From the NCBI GenBank assembly GCA_013400115.1, contig VXBP01003497.1:1-64000 (forward strand): a DNA stretch of 64,000 nt. Direction: 5' to 3'. The DNA comes from Rhinopomastus cyanomelas (lineage: Eukaryota; Chordata; Aves; Bucerotiformes; Rhinopomastidae). Made by a program: the position numbers and the translations under genes. The notes under the pieces are model-generated. The model saw nothing but the letters and a program-made list of their open reading frames with translations, did no database searches and was not told the origin of the DNA. Positions 32,999-45,650 of the stretch are shown here, one piece after another. Each line of letters begins with the position of its first letter. The first letter of the stretch is position 1.

Positions 32999-35305
32999 AA
33001 GAACCTTTGAAAGAACTCCTCATGTTTAGAAGTTCATCCCAGGAGTCCCTTTTGATCTAAACTTGAGTTGTCCAAAGCATAGGATTCCTGGTCTAAGAAC
33101 TCCAGAGGTTTTGGTTTTTTCCCGATAATATGGCAAAGACACGGTGTTTCTGATTCCCTTCATGGGTATTTTCAGTAGAAAGCTGACTGAGACAGTCTAA
33201 CACTTGGCCACTGATGTCTGACATCACTCGTCACTTGACCAGTAGGTACCTGTGTTTTACAGGTCAAAAGCCACAGCACAGGTCCACAGAGAATCTGATG
33301 CAAACCTGCACTTGGACAGAGGTCAAGGTGTTGCAGAAGCCATCAAGGTTCACCTTGCTCTCCACCACAGAAGATAAATATGATTAAAATCCTAGCTTAG
33401 ACACAATTAATAGGAAGATCAGCAGCCAATGTGCATCAAGCTCGGGGAAGTTGAGCAAACAGGAAACAAGGACGATGTGGCAAGGGAGACCACAGAGTGC
33501 TAGGAACACAACTCTAAAAATCAGTGCGATGATGGATCAGGAATGAGTGTGAAAAGCACAGCACAGAAAGGCTATGACTATGACCTGGAGCCTGGAGCCT
33601 AGCTGAGCTTTTTGAATCCACTGAAGCGGACACAGCTAAAGCAGAGTTTGGCTCGATCATTACAGTTCTGCTCATGATAGCAACATAGAGGAGGCTCACA
33701 GTATCTTTGAATCTCCTTTATGGCAGTATAGGTAAAAATTCTCTAGTAGACACAGGGGTCTCTTACACTATAGAAAAATGGTACAGAATCACAGAATTAC
33801 TGAGGCTGACAAAGCCCTCTGAGATCATCAAAGCCTGGCTAACAACCCAGTACCACAACATCCTTCCAAAACATAGAACGCTATTTAAAAAAAAAAGATG
33901 GCATGGCTTCCAGGTCCTCCATTTTTCCAAAGAATGCAAATCTTTTGTTTTCCCATGCTATGACAATATCATGGGCAGTAACTGATACACGGAAGCATCT
34001 ACTACTCCTTCTCCCATAGGTTAGATATACCAGTATGAAGTGAGCTTAGCTGTACCATTATGAGTTGCTAACTGCAGAGGAAATAACCTTGAAATGTGTC
34101 AATCCACTAGTGGTTTAGAAGACAGTCATGAAAACCAACAAACCCCGAGGAACACCCAAGGACACCCACAGTTTCCTATGCACTGAAGGATGTTGATCAG
34201 TTCCTAGTTTCTTCACAGTAGGGCAAGGAAAAAGCAGTTAAAAGAATATATTTTTTCTGTAAATAATTTCAACATCTAAGCTTTACCTATATGCAAGCAA
34301 ATATTTAGGTTGTATGAGGACAGATTTTGATATATTCCATTTTAGAACTGTACAATAGAGAGAATAGTTTAAGAACTTGGCCCAAACTTCCCTCATTCCT
34401 CATGTGCCCAGTTTTAATTCCTAAGTGGAAATAAACCCTCCAAATTAACAACAGGGTCCCTTTCTGGGAAAATTATAGGTGTGATTTTTTTTTAGGAAAT
34501 AACTTTCATTCCAATAATAAGAACCATCTGTCTCACAAAGGTTTCTTTGCTTTCAGACATACTGTGTAATAGTGAACATTATTACAGGAAAGCAATAAAT
34601 TATATGCTGCTGTGGGAGCTTTAAAAATGCTGGGCAAAATTTTCTGCTGTCACAAATGGGCACAGTTTCTCCCCGTTACCCTGTCTGAAAGTCTAGCCTA
34701 TTGTGTTTCTGATGTAATCAAATAAAAAGATAAGCCACCTTGATGCATTTTTCAAGCCACTGTCTATGTCATCTGCAATAAACATTATACTATAGGCCTT
34801 GTGATTGCCAACTTTTCCTTGTTTTGTCATCCATAAAAGAGTATACTATTCAGACAAGATGGGAAGAGGAGTGATTGATTTCAAGTCTAAATTGTAGCAA
34901 GTAGACAATTTGATTTTGCACAGGAGCTTTGGAGATCTTATGTGGTTGTAACAAGAAAATCATGGGTAAACGTAAGAGACACTGCAGAAGAGGTATTATA
35001 CCAAAGTACTGTTAATTACAGCAGCCATGAAGCACAGTCGCAGAGGTGCATTAGCCTTTTGAAGTCAGTGAGGATCCATTCAGAAGAGATCATCTAGTTC
35101 TGACAGATGCATCCATATTTAAATACTCATACCAATTAATCCTGAAGAAAGGAATAGTACAAATGCAAACATGGTATGATCAGAGTCAATCCAAAGAGAG
35201 AAAATTTCCTATGATTATATACCCTATTCCTGGTGCCACCAATTGTTATTCAGGATTGAACCAACTATTATTATTCCAGTTTGCTGAAGCAGACTAAGAA
35301 TCTAA
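32999..35305. other. Non-coding DNA with a small CR1 relic
   Basis: No gene recognised. It contains the CR1 relic at 33783-33885. Confidence 0.5.
33783..33885 (-). mobile_element. Old CR1 3' end relic
   Basis: ACAGAATCACAGAATTACTG and CCCTCTGAGATCATCAAAGC match the reversed 3' terminus of an older CR1 subfamily (GAGATCATCAAGTCCAAC type). The resemblance fades after about 100 bases. Confidence 0.7.
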
Positions 35306-36102
35306 CAGAATCATTAGAATCGCTAGGGATTGGAAGGGACCTCGAAAGATCGTCTAGTCCAATACCCCTGACACAGCAGGATGACCTACACCAAGTCACA
35401 CAGGAACACATCCAGGCAAGTCTTAAATGTCTCCAGAGAAGGAGACTACACAATTCCCTTGGACAGCCTGTTCCAGTGCTCTGTCACACTCACTGGGAAG
35501 ATGTTTCTTCTCATATTTACGTGGAACCTCCTATGTTCCAGCTTATAATCATTGCCCCATGTCCTATCACTAGATGACATTGAAAAGAGCCTGGCTCCAT
35601 CCTCCTGACACCTACCCTTCACATATTTATGGACATTGATGAGGTCACCCCTCAGTCTCCTCTTCTCCAAGCTAAAGAGACCCAGCTCCCTCAGCCTCTC
35701 TTCATAAGGAAGGTGCTCCATTTCCTTCACCATCCTTGTAGTTCTACGCTGGACTCCCTCTAGCAGTTCTGTGACCTTGAACTGAGGAGCCCAGAACTGG
35801 ACAAAATACTCCAGATGTGGTCTCACCAGTGCAGAGTAGAGGGGGAGAAAACCTCTCTTGATCTGCTATCCACCCCTCTTCAGATCCATCCCAGGATGCT
35901 GTTGGCCCTCTTGGCCACAAGAGCACACTGCTGGCTCATGGTCATACTGCTGTCCACCCACACCCCCAGGTCCCTTTCTCCTACACTGGTCTCCAACAGC
36001 TCAGTCACCAACCTATACTGGTACCTGGGGTTATTCTTGCTCAGATATAAGACTCTACACTGTCTCAACTGCAGCAGAACTTGTCCAGGACAAATCGTTC
36101 CA

Positions 36103-36345
36103 TCACCTTTCTTGATTACCTGGGTCCTCCTTCTTACTCTTTTTGAAGACTGGAGTGACATTTGCTAACCTCCAGGCCCTAGGCACCTCCCCTGATACCC
36201 ATGACTTAGCAAAGATGATGGCGAGTGACTTAGCAATGACTTCCGCTGTCTCCTTTAGTACACACGGGTGCATCCCATCTGGCCCCATGGATTTGTATAC
36301 ATCCAGTTTGCTCAACTTATCCCTACCACAGTCCTCATCAACCAA
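36103..36345 (-). pseudogene. CR1 ORF2 RT fingers segment
   Basis: The frame encodes the conserved CR1 phrases KLDVYKSMGPDGMHPCVLKE, AEVIAKSLAIIFAKSW, GEVPRAWRLANVTPVFKK and EDPGN. These form the RT N-terminal (fingers) part, which is deleted from the 2.1-4.7 kb copy. After EDPGN the palm is missing and the sequence jumps to the YQYRL thumb region. Confidence 0.88.
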
Positions 36346-36629
36346 GACAAGCTCCTCTCTTGTCTCAACTTCCTCTGGAGCCTCAGCAGTCTGGGGCTGC
36401 CCTCAACCTTCACTGTTTCAACCAGACCCTACTTGTTTGTGAGTATAAGATCCAGCAGCACTCCTCTCCTACTGGGCTCCTCCATCATTTGCATCAGGAA
36501 TTGTCACCAATGCAACTGGGGAGGTGAGGCAGGCAAGGGTGGTACTTGCCTTCTGCCATGACCCTGCACTTGGCTCCCCTCACCCCTTCTACTTGGGCTT
36601 CTGTCTTCCATCTGAGAGGTGCAGGACAC

Positions 36630-37040
36630 TTAGGATCCTTGTTTCTGGCTCTTATTTGGCTGTTGTCCAGACTGGCTCCACCAGTCTACCTCTGTTTTAG
36701 CCTGTCTCATCATCCTGAGCCTTTCTACTTCTGCTTGTAGCTTTTCAACCTGATCTTGCAGATGTGCTGCTTGGTTAAGCAGATAACCTACCTGCTCTCA
36801 CAGAATGCAGCCAGGAAAACCCAAGTGAGTGCTACATTCCTGGCAGCCTGTCACCTGCACATCCTCATCTTGTTGGGGGACCTCTGGGTTCCCACATCCG
36901 TGTGCATTGGTGACCATAGCCTGGTCATCTTCTGCTGCTGCATTGTTACCATGTTTTGAGGGTTTTTTTGTTGGGTTTTTGTTTGCTTGTTTGTTTTTCT
37001 TTTGCCCCCTGGCGGCTGAAACAGCTAAAGCGGCTAGCAC
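36630..37040 (-). pseudogene. CR1 ORF1 remnant (coiled coil, one in-frame stop)
   Basis: One frame runs from about 37040 to a stop at 36632-36630, interrupted once by TGA (36800-36798). It encodes a basic, Lys/Asn-rich part (GQKKNKQANKNPTKK), a Cys-containing segment (VTGCQECSTHLGFPGC), then a heptad-like coiled coil (LLNQAAHLQDQVEKLQAEVE) and a TEVDWW motif. In CR1 elements ORF1 precedes ORF2 and encodes an RNA-binding, self-associating protein. The position upstream of EN/RT remnants and the coiled coil support that identity. There is no clear ATG, and an in-frame stop lies just upstream of 37040. Confidence 0.65.
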
Positions 37041-37730
37041 TGTCGGAGCTCAGCATGAGCTGCCTGTGACTTCCAGTTTTGCCACCTTGTAAGGCTGCCA
37101 GATGAGTGCCGATCCTGTAGCCCCCTGGTTAATCTCGTGAGAGATTTAGACCATCAGTGGCTGCCCCTGCTCTCCCCTGACATTTCCCATTCAGGTAATC
37201 TCCAGATCACCCAAAAACCTTGAGAAATAACATTCGGGGACCGGAACCTGCAAGACTTATTGCTGTTCTTAAAACTGGGAGAATGGTACCTTTCTTCTCA
37301 TGTGGCTGTACTTACTATAACAGAAATGCAGGCATAGCTGGAAACATAACATTTATTTTGCAAAGGAGAGAGCAAACCTGAGTGTGAGCTGGCTAACTTT
37401 TATCGGTACCAGATTTTTGCACATAAGACTTCCACTCTTGGGCAGTTTACAGTTTCAGAGGTTCTCAGTATGATTTCTGAATGTGTTAACTTGACTGACA
37501 AAGCAGCTTATTAAAAGCCCGCATCTGTTTTTCCTGTCAGAAGCTGCAATGCAAATAATACATTAATGACAGTAATTCCTGTTTCCCTTAGTACACCATG
37601 TCTGCTCTGCAGAACTTTTCCTTCCTTGAATATTGACTGAAGCTTCAGAATAAAAAGCTCTAAAGAAATGCTACTTGACTAACGAGTATTAAAGAATTCT
37701 ATTAACTCTTCTTTTTCTTTCCTCCCTTAG

Positions 37731-37822
37731 ATTATTCGTAAATGCCACCTACAGCATCACACACAAAAGTTCTTCCCATGAGGATGGGTTGAAGAGATCA
37801 GTAACCCAGGAAGCAGCAGCTT
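37731..37822 (+). CDS. Weak candidate terminal coding exon
   Basis: A strong polypyrimidine tract and acceptor (CTTTTTCTTTCCTCCCTTAG, ending at 37730) precede a frame. After one base completing a split codon it encodes 29 residues (LFVNATYSITHKSSS to SVTQEAAA), then TAA at 37820-37822. The peptide has one potential N-glycosylation site (NAT). No donor is needed if this is the last exon, and AATAAA occurs about 530 bases downstream. I recognise no family and no upstream exon, so it may be a non-coding exon or chance. Confidence 0.28.
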
Positions 37823-38350
37823 AACTCCAGCCAGCCAGCAAAGCTGAAAAGCTTCTGGGCACTAATACAGATGCCAGCTAGCAAAAAAGTCTACAGACAG
37901 TGACTATCTTTGGAAAAGCACAAACATTTGTGCCTGTCCCTGAAAAGAGTCATTCAGTTGTGACAGATCATTGATATCCAGCGCTTTTTTTAATGCCAGT
38001 TGGCTCTGGGTAGAACTGCCAAGCAGAAGTAGGCTTCTACTCCAACTCTGCATTCTGCCATCCATAGTAGAATGGAACAAAACATGGGCAAGGCAAGACT
38101 GTAAGTCAGTCCTTGGCTAGAAGGGAAACCCAGTGACATCCAGCCTGCCCCATGGCAGCACTATGCTCATGAGGGTAATAAGATTTCAGATTGGCTCCCC
38201 TGTTTAAAACACAACGCTGTCCATTTACGTTAGGTCCTGCTTCATCTGTCACCTCAATTTCAATGATAATTTGGCATCATCACTCAGCCAGGAATAAAAA
38301 AATTGATTCCTACTTTCAGAAACAATTTAACCTAATTGTGAAAATAATTG

Positions 38351-38356
38351 AATAAA
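38351..38356 (+). terminator. Possible polyadenylation signal AATAAA
   Basis: A canonical hexamer followed by a T-rich stretch, downstream of the candidate terminal exon at 37731-37822. The hexamer is common in AT-rich DNA, so support is weak. Confidence 0.25.
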
Positions 38357-39344
38357 GTCTTTTGCAGTTTCATCACAAATCCAAAGTCTTGAACTGCAAC
38401 TGTACTCAACAAATCATGCCTATCTCTGTGCATTGAATCTTTCTTTATAGAATCAGAAGCTGCAAGATAAGCAAGAATAAGAACTACAATGCAGAATCAG
38501 TAACATTTTCTCAGCAGTAAATCGTAGCCAGCCCCACTCCCACTAACCTCAGTCGCGTTTAGGCTACAATATACTTCCTGCCTCCCAGCTCAGATTAAAG
38601 ATCACAACACTGAAGAAAAGAAGTGGATTGCATTCAGTCCACAATTATTTTAGTATTTTCTGAAAAACCCTTATCTTGCACTGGAGGAAAAAGTTAAATT
38701 GTCCTCTGGGGAAGCACAGAGGAATAATTCACTCCAGTTGTCATAGCATCAGTAAGGGTTGTCAAGGCTCTTTGAACCCACCTGCTAGAGAAAATGTGTT
38801 CAACTACAGTATTAGCATTCAGATTCCTGTGTTTTTATGGCAATATACACTGGTGCTGTACTCATTCCTGCTCCTGCAAAAGAGATGTACACATTTTTTT
38901 TTGCTCTTAGACTCTTAGTATCCTGTGAAGAATTTAAAACCTTCTCTCTTTCCAGCTTTTGTTCTCCTTCCTCTTTTGTGTTTCTATTATTAATTAAGTC
39001 TGGGGCTGGAGTTCAGGTAAAAGAACCATTGTATGTGCTAGAGGAAGCAGCTCCACTTTCTACCAGAGAACAATGTGGTGCTGCACAGAACAGGCTTAAC
39101 TTAGTTTGTGCTATGGAAGGTTAGATTGTTCTAACAGCTCATGAGATGTAGCCATCATTTGAGGCTGAATTAGATACCAAGAAAAGATGTTTTGATAAAT
39201 GATAATGAGCACTTAACCTATATTCCTGTTTGTAGCCAAAGGTTTGCCATTTCATTTAGTGAAAGAAGTTTTCAGGCAGTGCACTACACTCAAATCAATT
39301 CAATTAGATGTAGGATGCCAGGTGACTGAAGAAAATATCTGAAA

Positions 39345-39510
39345 GTTGCCAAGAGGAGTAGTGGGGGCATTATGCCTGGAAACATTCAGTGTCAGGCTGG
39401 TCAGGGCTCTGAGCAACCCGATCTAGATAAGATTTCCCTGCTCACTCTAGTGAGTTGACCAGGAAGGCTGCAAAAGGTCCCTTCCAACACAACACACCCT
39501 ATGATTCTAT
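39345..39510 (+). mobile_element. CR1 LINE 3' fragment
   Basis: Plus-strand CR1 3' UTR: GTCAGGCTGGTCAGGGCTCT, GAGCAACCCGATCTAGATAA and AAAGGTCCCTTCCAACACAA, then a CTATGATTCTAT tail. This is the GAGCAACCTGATCTAG-type subfamily, different from the 20.3 kb type. Confidence 0.85.
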
Positions 39511-42500
39511 CAAACACAGTTGTTTTAAAAGCATTGCTAAATTTAACTGACATTGTTTACTGAGGACTAGGGCTCATGAGTCTTAGATAGTGAGAAGTTT
39601 AAACACCTTTACTGTCCTTACGACCGATGCATAAAGTCTAAATTCTTTGTCCTATTCATTAAACCTGTCCTTGTTAAAAGCAAAAAATTCCATACATTTT
39701 CTGTTTTCAGTAACTTAACCAGTGCAGAAAACATCAGACAATTACACAGGTGTAGTACAGAGGAAATGGGAACTAACTGAGGTGTGTGAAGTATGTTAGT
39801 CTACTTTGAAAAACTGTGCGTTTGTGAGCAAGAATTCAGTTTTATGGTGTTTAGTTCCATTTTGCTGTCAAAAACGTTGTCAGTGTGCAAATCTAAGAGC
39901 TCATAAAGACCATGTAAAATTATAACATCTAGAATCAAAGAGTTGATATAGGAATAGTCAATAGCTCAAAGTCTTGAGTAAGGAATGCTGACGTGAAAAG
40001 GTGTAAGAATCTGAGAAGAAATGAAAGCCAAAAAAAGCTGAGTTTGAAAATAGCAACTTCACAAAACCAAGGATCAATGTGTTCAAGTAAAAAAGTTCTT
40101 CCCTGATGTCTCCTTAAAGTTTACTTGTCTGTAGTGCCTGCAGTGGCAAGGTGGGGGTAAGCCAGCAAATGCTGGACCTATTACTGCTGGGACCGTATGT
40201 TAGTCTCAGTAATTTACACTGTCTGTTCAACAATAAATGTTTGTTGGATACTCACAGTTTCTGTAAAATCCTACGTTCAAGACACACAAATAAAGTAACT
40301 TAGAGACCTAAGGGTTACATTTCCTATGATCTGAAACTGCTTTTAGGCTACGTCAATCCAGACTTATATCTGTTTCCTTTGTTGACGGCTTGCCCGAGGG
40401 AGCTAATTAAACTTTTGCAAATGATAGCTAGGTTCAAATTCTGCCTTACGCATCTCTTACAGACTTGTTAGCTGAGCTGTAGCTGCTGTGTATTTGTAAA
40501 TTTCTTTCTGTGCTGGTGTATGAGCTAGAAAAAAATCTGCTTGGGTCTTTAATCTTAGGTTGAGTTTGCAAAATGAAAATAAAACTACACAGATTGGGTT
40601 TGCAGTTGTCAAGTAGCTGTGATCATGGAAGTGTGAATTCATTATTACCTAGTTATAAGAATTGGTTCTCTCTCACTATTTATCTTTCAGGGAGTGAGCT
40701 GTGTTTGTAGATGCATCAAAGCCCACAGCATTCATCCCACCAATGTCAGAAGATGCTGGAGTGTGTCCAAAACCAAAGAACTGGAGTATTTACTGAATCC
40801 AATATAAAGTGAGAGCTGAGTAATTCATAATTCAACATTTTCTTCAGCTGTCTTAACTTGATGCAAATGGTACATACAAGGAAGCTAGTGCAGGTTACAT
40901 TGGAATAAATTAGATCTGATAGATTTTTTGTTAGTTTCATGTGGGAATGTAAAGGTTTTCCTCTCTAATTGCTGTGGTAATTTGCCAAAGAAGCTGTTTA
41001 CTACAAGGCAGACATTTGGCAGAGTAAGCTTCACTGTGCTGGAAAACAACAGAAACCCACAGAAGACTGACAACTTCAACTTCCCTCTTCACCTCCAGCA
41101 GCTTCATTTGTACCTTCATACATGTTTTTCTGCAGGCACTTGTATAGAAAATTCCATAATGTGCCAGTTCCTTGCAAAATATTTCTGCAAATTTGGGATG
41201 AAAGAAATTCCTTGCTAACACCAGCAGCACACAGTCTTGGGATCCACAGCCAAAGAGAAGGCGGTTCAACATTGTTTGGGGAGAAGAAGAGAGAGAAAGG
41301 ATCTTTCTTCAGTATTTGCTCTGCTGGACTGAAACATATGTGGAATCTATCACGAAGTTAATGCAGCATAAATATCATATGGTCATTGCTTATCTATTGT
41401 CATCATTTTGAAGATGGACAGCAAAGCAAGCAGCACAGATGGCTGCATTTATGGCCACACTCAGTTCAAACACAAACCACGCTTTCTGATGCTTTTTTGA
41501 GCGCTGCAGATAGAGAAGTAATTTACATTTCCCATTGTTGCATACAGAGCTCACTCATGACAGTATTGTCTCTCCACATCACATTCAACAACACTTAAGC
41601 AGCACATGGCCTTCAGAACCAGTACCAAATTGGGTTTAACATTTTATTCCTGCAGCAAAGGGTATTAATTTAAATGAACTTAAGCAGAGCAGCACGCAGT
41701 GGGACTCAAGTTGTTTTTTCTAGTGGGCAAGCTTGCTGCGCTACAACTGGAATCTGTTTGAAAGCTTGAAGCCAACCTTCATCCTCATGTACATTAGTGC
41801 ACTCCAGGGTCAAGAAAGTGCTGAAAATGAATTTTCCTGCTTTGGTATATTTACTAGGACGGATAGGAACAGAGAATTTTCCCTGGCTATTTACTGGTAA
41901 TATTACTTGCTGAGCTGCAGAAATATGGTATTTCTGTCTATTTATTAAGTTGGAACTGCATCATCCCACATCCCCTTATTCTGAGTATTTTCCCCTCAGA
42001 TATGAAGTCCTACACAGCCCCGTAGAAGGAGAAAATTGAATAAGAGGCTTATGTGATTAATAAGCAACTAAAGGCAGGAAATATAATTAATGTCAATCAG
42101 CCCGAATTCACGGCATGTCAAATATGAGATTATTTGAGAGTACAAATATAGTTGGTGAATGCAATAGTGTCAAAGTAACTCAGATTTCAGCACAGTATGC
42201 TGACTGGAGACTATACAGTGCTCTGAATAAGAAAGAAGAAAAGTGACTGGAGTGCCCATGAAATGGATTTAGAAAGAGCAAGAAATCTGGCATGGAAAAT
42301 TAATTCCAAAGGGGAAGTTATCATCAAATGTCTGAACCAAGTTGTCTCATATCCTTTCTTTAATTAAATCATGGAGACTGAAGATAAGTCTGCTTTAAAT
42401 TTAAAATATTATACTTCTGACAAAATTTTGTGCAAAGTAAGAGATTGGCAAATCACCGATGGTGCAATGATGGTAGACACTGCCTGCCACTTGTCAAGCT

Positions 42501-44954
42501 ATTCTGTGAGACCAGACAAGAAATTCTCTGGTATCCCTGCTGTGCTCGTGCTCTTTGGCTCTGAATACAATTTACAGCGCTGGTGCATGCTGGCACATCT
42601 CCTGATGTCTCTTCAGATTCTGCTACTCCAAATACACTCTTAGTGCGTGCTATAAGGAGATCTCTCTTCAGACCTCACTGCCCCAAATGTACTGTCATTC
42701 CTAGCTATTATTTGGTCATCTTTTGCTGTGACAGAATTCAGTACACGAGCATTGGAATTTTTTGAATCTTTATTGTTAGGAGAAACCTCATTGGCACAGT
42801 GACTATGATGATCGTAATTTGTAAGCCTCTTCATGTTGGTTATACCATTTTATCATACTGTCAGCTTTCTAGTCCTGGTCTGTAATTTTGACATCCACTG
42901 CTGGTACATATATTTGCAAGAGTTCCTAAAGGTGTTTGCTGGAATTATGATTAACAGAAACGTCTGTCTGCAAGAGAAAATCAGCTATTTGTGGCTGTTA
43001 TATCTGCTAGACTGTAGATGCAGGTTCTTTATAGTAAGTAATATTTAGGAATTCTTTTATTGAGATTAATGACACTTTTTTACTAGAAAGACAGATAAGC
43101 CCTAAAAGATCCATATGATTAAACGAGTTATTTTCCTCAGTGTCTTTCCAGAAACAAAAAAGTGCCAGAAGGACATATCCAAGCAGATGTGATTAGTGCA
43201 AATAGCAGATGTATTTTGTAACAGCCATATTAGTAAATCAGAACTAATTAGTAAATCAGAACACATCCCTAAACCCACAAAAATTACATCGCACCAAAGA
43301 AGAGAGGGATTCTATTCAGCTACTTCCAAGGAGAAATCATTAACCTTAAAAAAACCATGAATTCTATTAACTCTTCTTTTGGTCATTTTTTAGCAGCAGA
43401 ATCATTGATTAATGGCAGATTTGGGAAACAAACCTGACCAGTTCCACAAGCCACGCTACAAATATGTCCAGATTAATTTTATTTGGAAATTGTGGCCAAA
43501 GAAATTCAAGAAAAGTAGTTTGTGTTGCATATAGCAGTGAAAATTATTCATCTAATCTTGTTTTTTACCACAATTATTCAAGTAAATAATTTGCCTTGGT
43601 AAACTGCGTTTTAAAAATGCAAACCGCAGGTATTCCTCCAAGTCTTGAGAAGAACCTCTAAGAACTGCAGTATCTGCCAAAGCAGTTTGCAAGTGGTGAA
43701 ATAAAGCACATACATGCATTTGGGAAATTTATGTACTGCTCTTAATGAGATGTAGGTGAGTCAAAACACTAGAGGTTTATACTTGAAATTCTAAAAGAGA
43801 ACATTCTTGCTTCACAAATACAAATGAAATAGTATTACTGGTGTTATCCACATAGAGCAGCACAATGCCAGATCATTAGCATTTCATTTAGTGAAAGTAC
43901 TGTCTAAATCTGCAGACCCTCCGGAGAAACCCATCTGTTCTCATTAATCAAGGCATCTGCTTTGGCACTAGCTATTAACAAGAATTCTGTAGTCTGGATA
44001 GAAACTCCAAAAGCCATTTCCTCATGAATGTGATATGAGGTAACTTGTTTTATCCTCAGTAGATTTTTTTGAAATCCTTTCTCTTCTTTCTTGTCCCTTT
44101 GCCCTGTAAAATCCAAGCCTGGATCGGTGCCTTGTCTGCCTTCATCATAGTGAAAGCATACAAATTCTGTATGGGTTATGAGAAATGGATATTCAAACAG
44201 CCTTCATCAAATGTGTCAGACTTGAATAACTGATCTTAGTCATCATCATCCGTGAAGGCTTTCTTTGCTGGCACGGGGCTGAAAGGTAGAGTCTGCAACT
44301 ACGCTGGGAGGGAGCATCAGTGGGATTTCTAAAGCATTCCTTCTAGTCTGGTGGCTATAATGCGGCATGAAATGTTATTTTTCTCTGCATTTTATTGAGA
44401 TTAACAGAGTCTGACACATTAATGGAACAGAGTCTAAGACAGCAAGAGCTTGAAACAAATAATCTTTTTTTTGAAGGGGTTTATTATTCAAAATGGCTTG
44501 ACATTAGCTGGATATAAATTTAAAGAATCGGGTAATTAGTTGTGTAATCTGTATATCATGATGTGCATGAACAAATTTCCACCCACTTCTCTTCAGGTTC
44601 TGTAAGGAGATGAAATCTTTTTGCTGGTAAGGACAGCTCCCTTTTTAAATTTTATTAAATTAAAAATTATCATTGTCACAGGCAAATATAAAGAGAAGCA
44701 ACTGCACTCTTTCTCCATATTCCCAGCAATAAAACTAAGGGAAAAGAAAAACAAATCTTTCTCTCTCTGCTGTCACGAGAAATATAAATTACTCATGGAG
44801 TAAAAAGAGCTGATGCATTAAATTGAATTATGAAACTATTTCCTCCATATCCAATTATTATTTTCTGATTTGTTACCCCAGTGAAAAGAGTATTCTTATT
44901 AGTAGAATCAACTTCACCGTGAAGTAAAAAACAGTTTATTCACCTGCAGACGTG
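39511..44954. other. 5.4 kb with no recognised gene or repeat
   Basis: AT-rich DNA. Open frames near 40.9-41.3 and 42.4 kb occur on both strands without paired splice sites. No transposon recognised. Confidence 0.5.
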
Positions 44955-45060
44955 CTTGGGATTGGGGAACTCAAGTTCTAATCCTGGTGCGGAAACCAAT
45001 AACTTTGGTGGCCCCGGGCAACATGTTCTGGCTCCAGATCAACGTTCTATCTGTATTCAG
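44955..45060 (+). repeat. Possible MIR-like SINE relic
   Basis: AAGTTCTAATCCTGGTGCGG resembles the tRNA B-box part of MIR-type SINEs (GTTCGAATCCTGGCTCTGCC). GGCCCCGGGCAACATGTTC resembles the conserved core (GACCTTGGGCAAGTCACTT). TGGCTCCAGATCAACGTTC and ATCTGTA resemble CCTCAGTTTCCCCATCTGTA. The order is right, but each match is imperfect. Confidence 0.4.
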
Positions 45061-45242
45061 CAAAGCACTTAAGTACATAAGACTCTCTGGTATTTAACAG
45101 ATTTGGGTAATAAAGCAGACCTAGTGGCAATCAATCTTTGAGATGCTAGCTGAAGCCAGTGTTCATTCTTGTAACAGGTATAAGAACATCTGACATAGAA
45201 AATATAAGCATAGGACTTTGGACACAAATACAGAAGTCTAAT

Positions 45243-45650
45243 ATATCACAGAATATCTCTGTTGGAAGAGACATCAAGTCCAACCTTCAATCCATTACTT
45301 CCAGGACACCCTTAAACCACGTCACACAGCATTATGTCCTCATCTACTAGGTGGTTTGTCTTGTTGTAGGAAGAGATCAAGTTAGTCAGGTGGATCTGCA
45401 TTTCACAAACTCATACTGACTGGGCCTGAGCACCTGACTGTCCTGTAAGTGCCATGTGATGGCACTCAAGACGATCTGTTCCCAGCACCACTGCCAGACT
45501 GACAGGCCTGCTGTTCCCAGGATCCAGCCCTTCCTGCAAATGGGTGCCACATTTGCTAATCTGCAGTCTACTGGGATCTCCCCAGTTAGCCAGGACTGTT
45601 GGTAAATGATTGTAAGTGGTTTGGTGAGCAGCTAAGTATCACAACAGAAC
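45243..45650 (-). mobile_element. Old CR1 LINE, 3' end joined to RT fingers
   Basis: On the minus strand, the first ~110 bases (45243-45350) are a CR1 3' tail and UTR (AGACATCAAGTCCAACCTTC). The sequence then jumps to RT fingers coding, recognisable as the reverse of SW(L)TGEIPVDCRLANVAPI and of the VLGTDRLECHHMALTG-type region (GCCACATTTGCTAATCTGCA, AGATCTGTTCCCAGC-like text). Most of ORF2 between them is deleted. It is an older subfamily than the 20.3 kb type. Confidence 0.75.

Larger units (their letters stand above)
35306..37200 (-). mobile_element. CR1 LINE retaining ORF1, with three internal deletions
   Basis: Read on the minus strand, it contains (right to left) a possible 5' region, an ORF1 remnant (37040-36630), a short intergenic part, the EN C-terminal end (about 36500-36415), an RT fingers segment (36345-36103), then the RT thumb, ORF2 C-terminus and 3' UTR with its tail at 35306-35350. 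Comparison with the 2.1-4.7 and 20.3 kb copies shows material missing at three points: most of EN (near 36510), the linker (near 36405), and the RT palm with motifs A, B and C (near 36065-36100). The right boundary is uncertain, perhaps out to 37240. Confidence 0.85.
37201..39344. other. Non-coding DNA with a possible 3' terminal exon
   Basis: No transposon recognised. It includes the acceptor-plus-ORF at 37731-37822 and a polyA signal at 38351. Confidence 0.5.
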
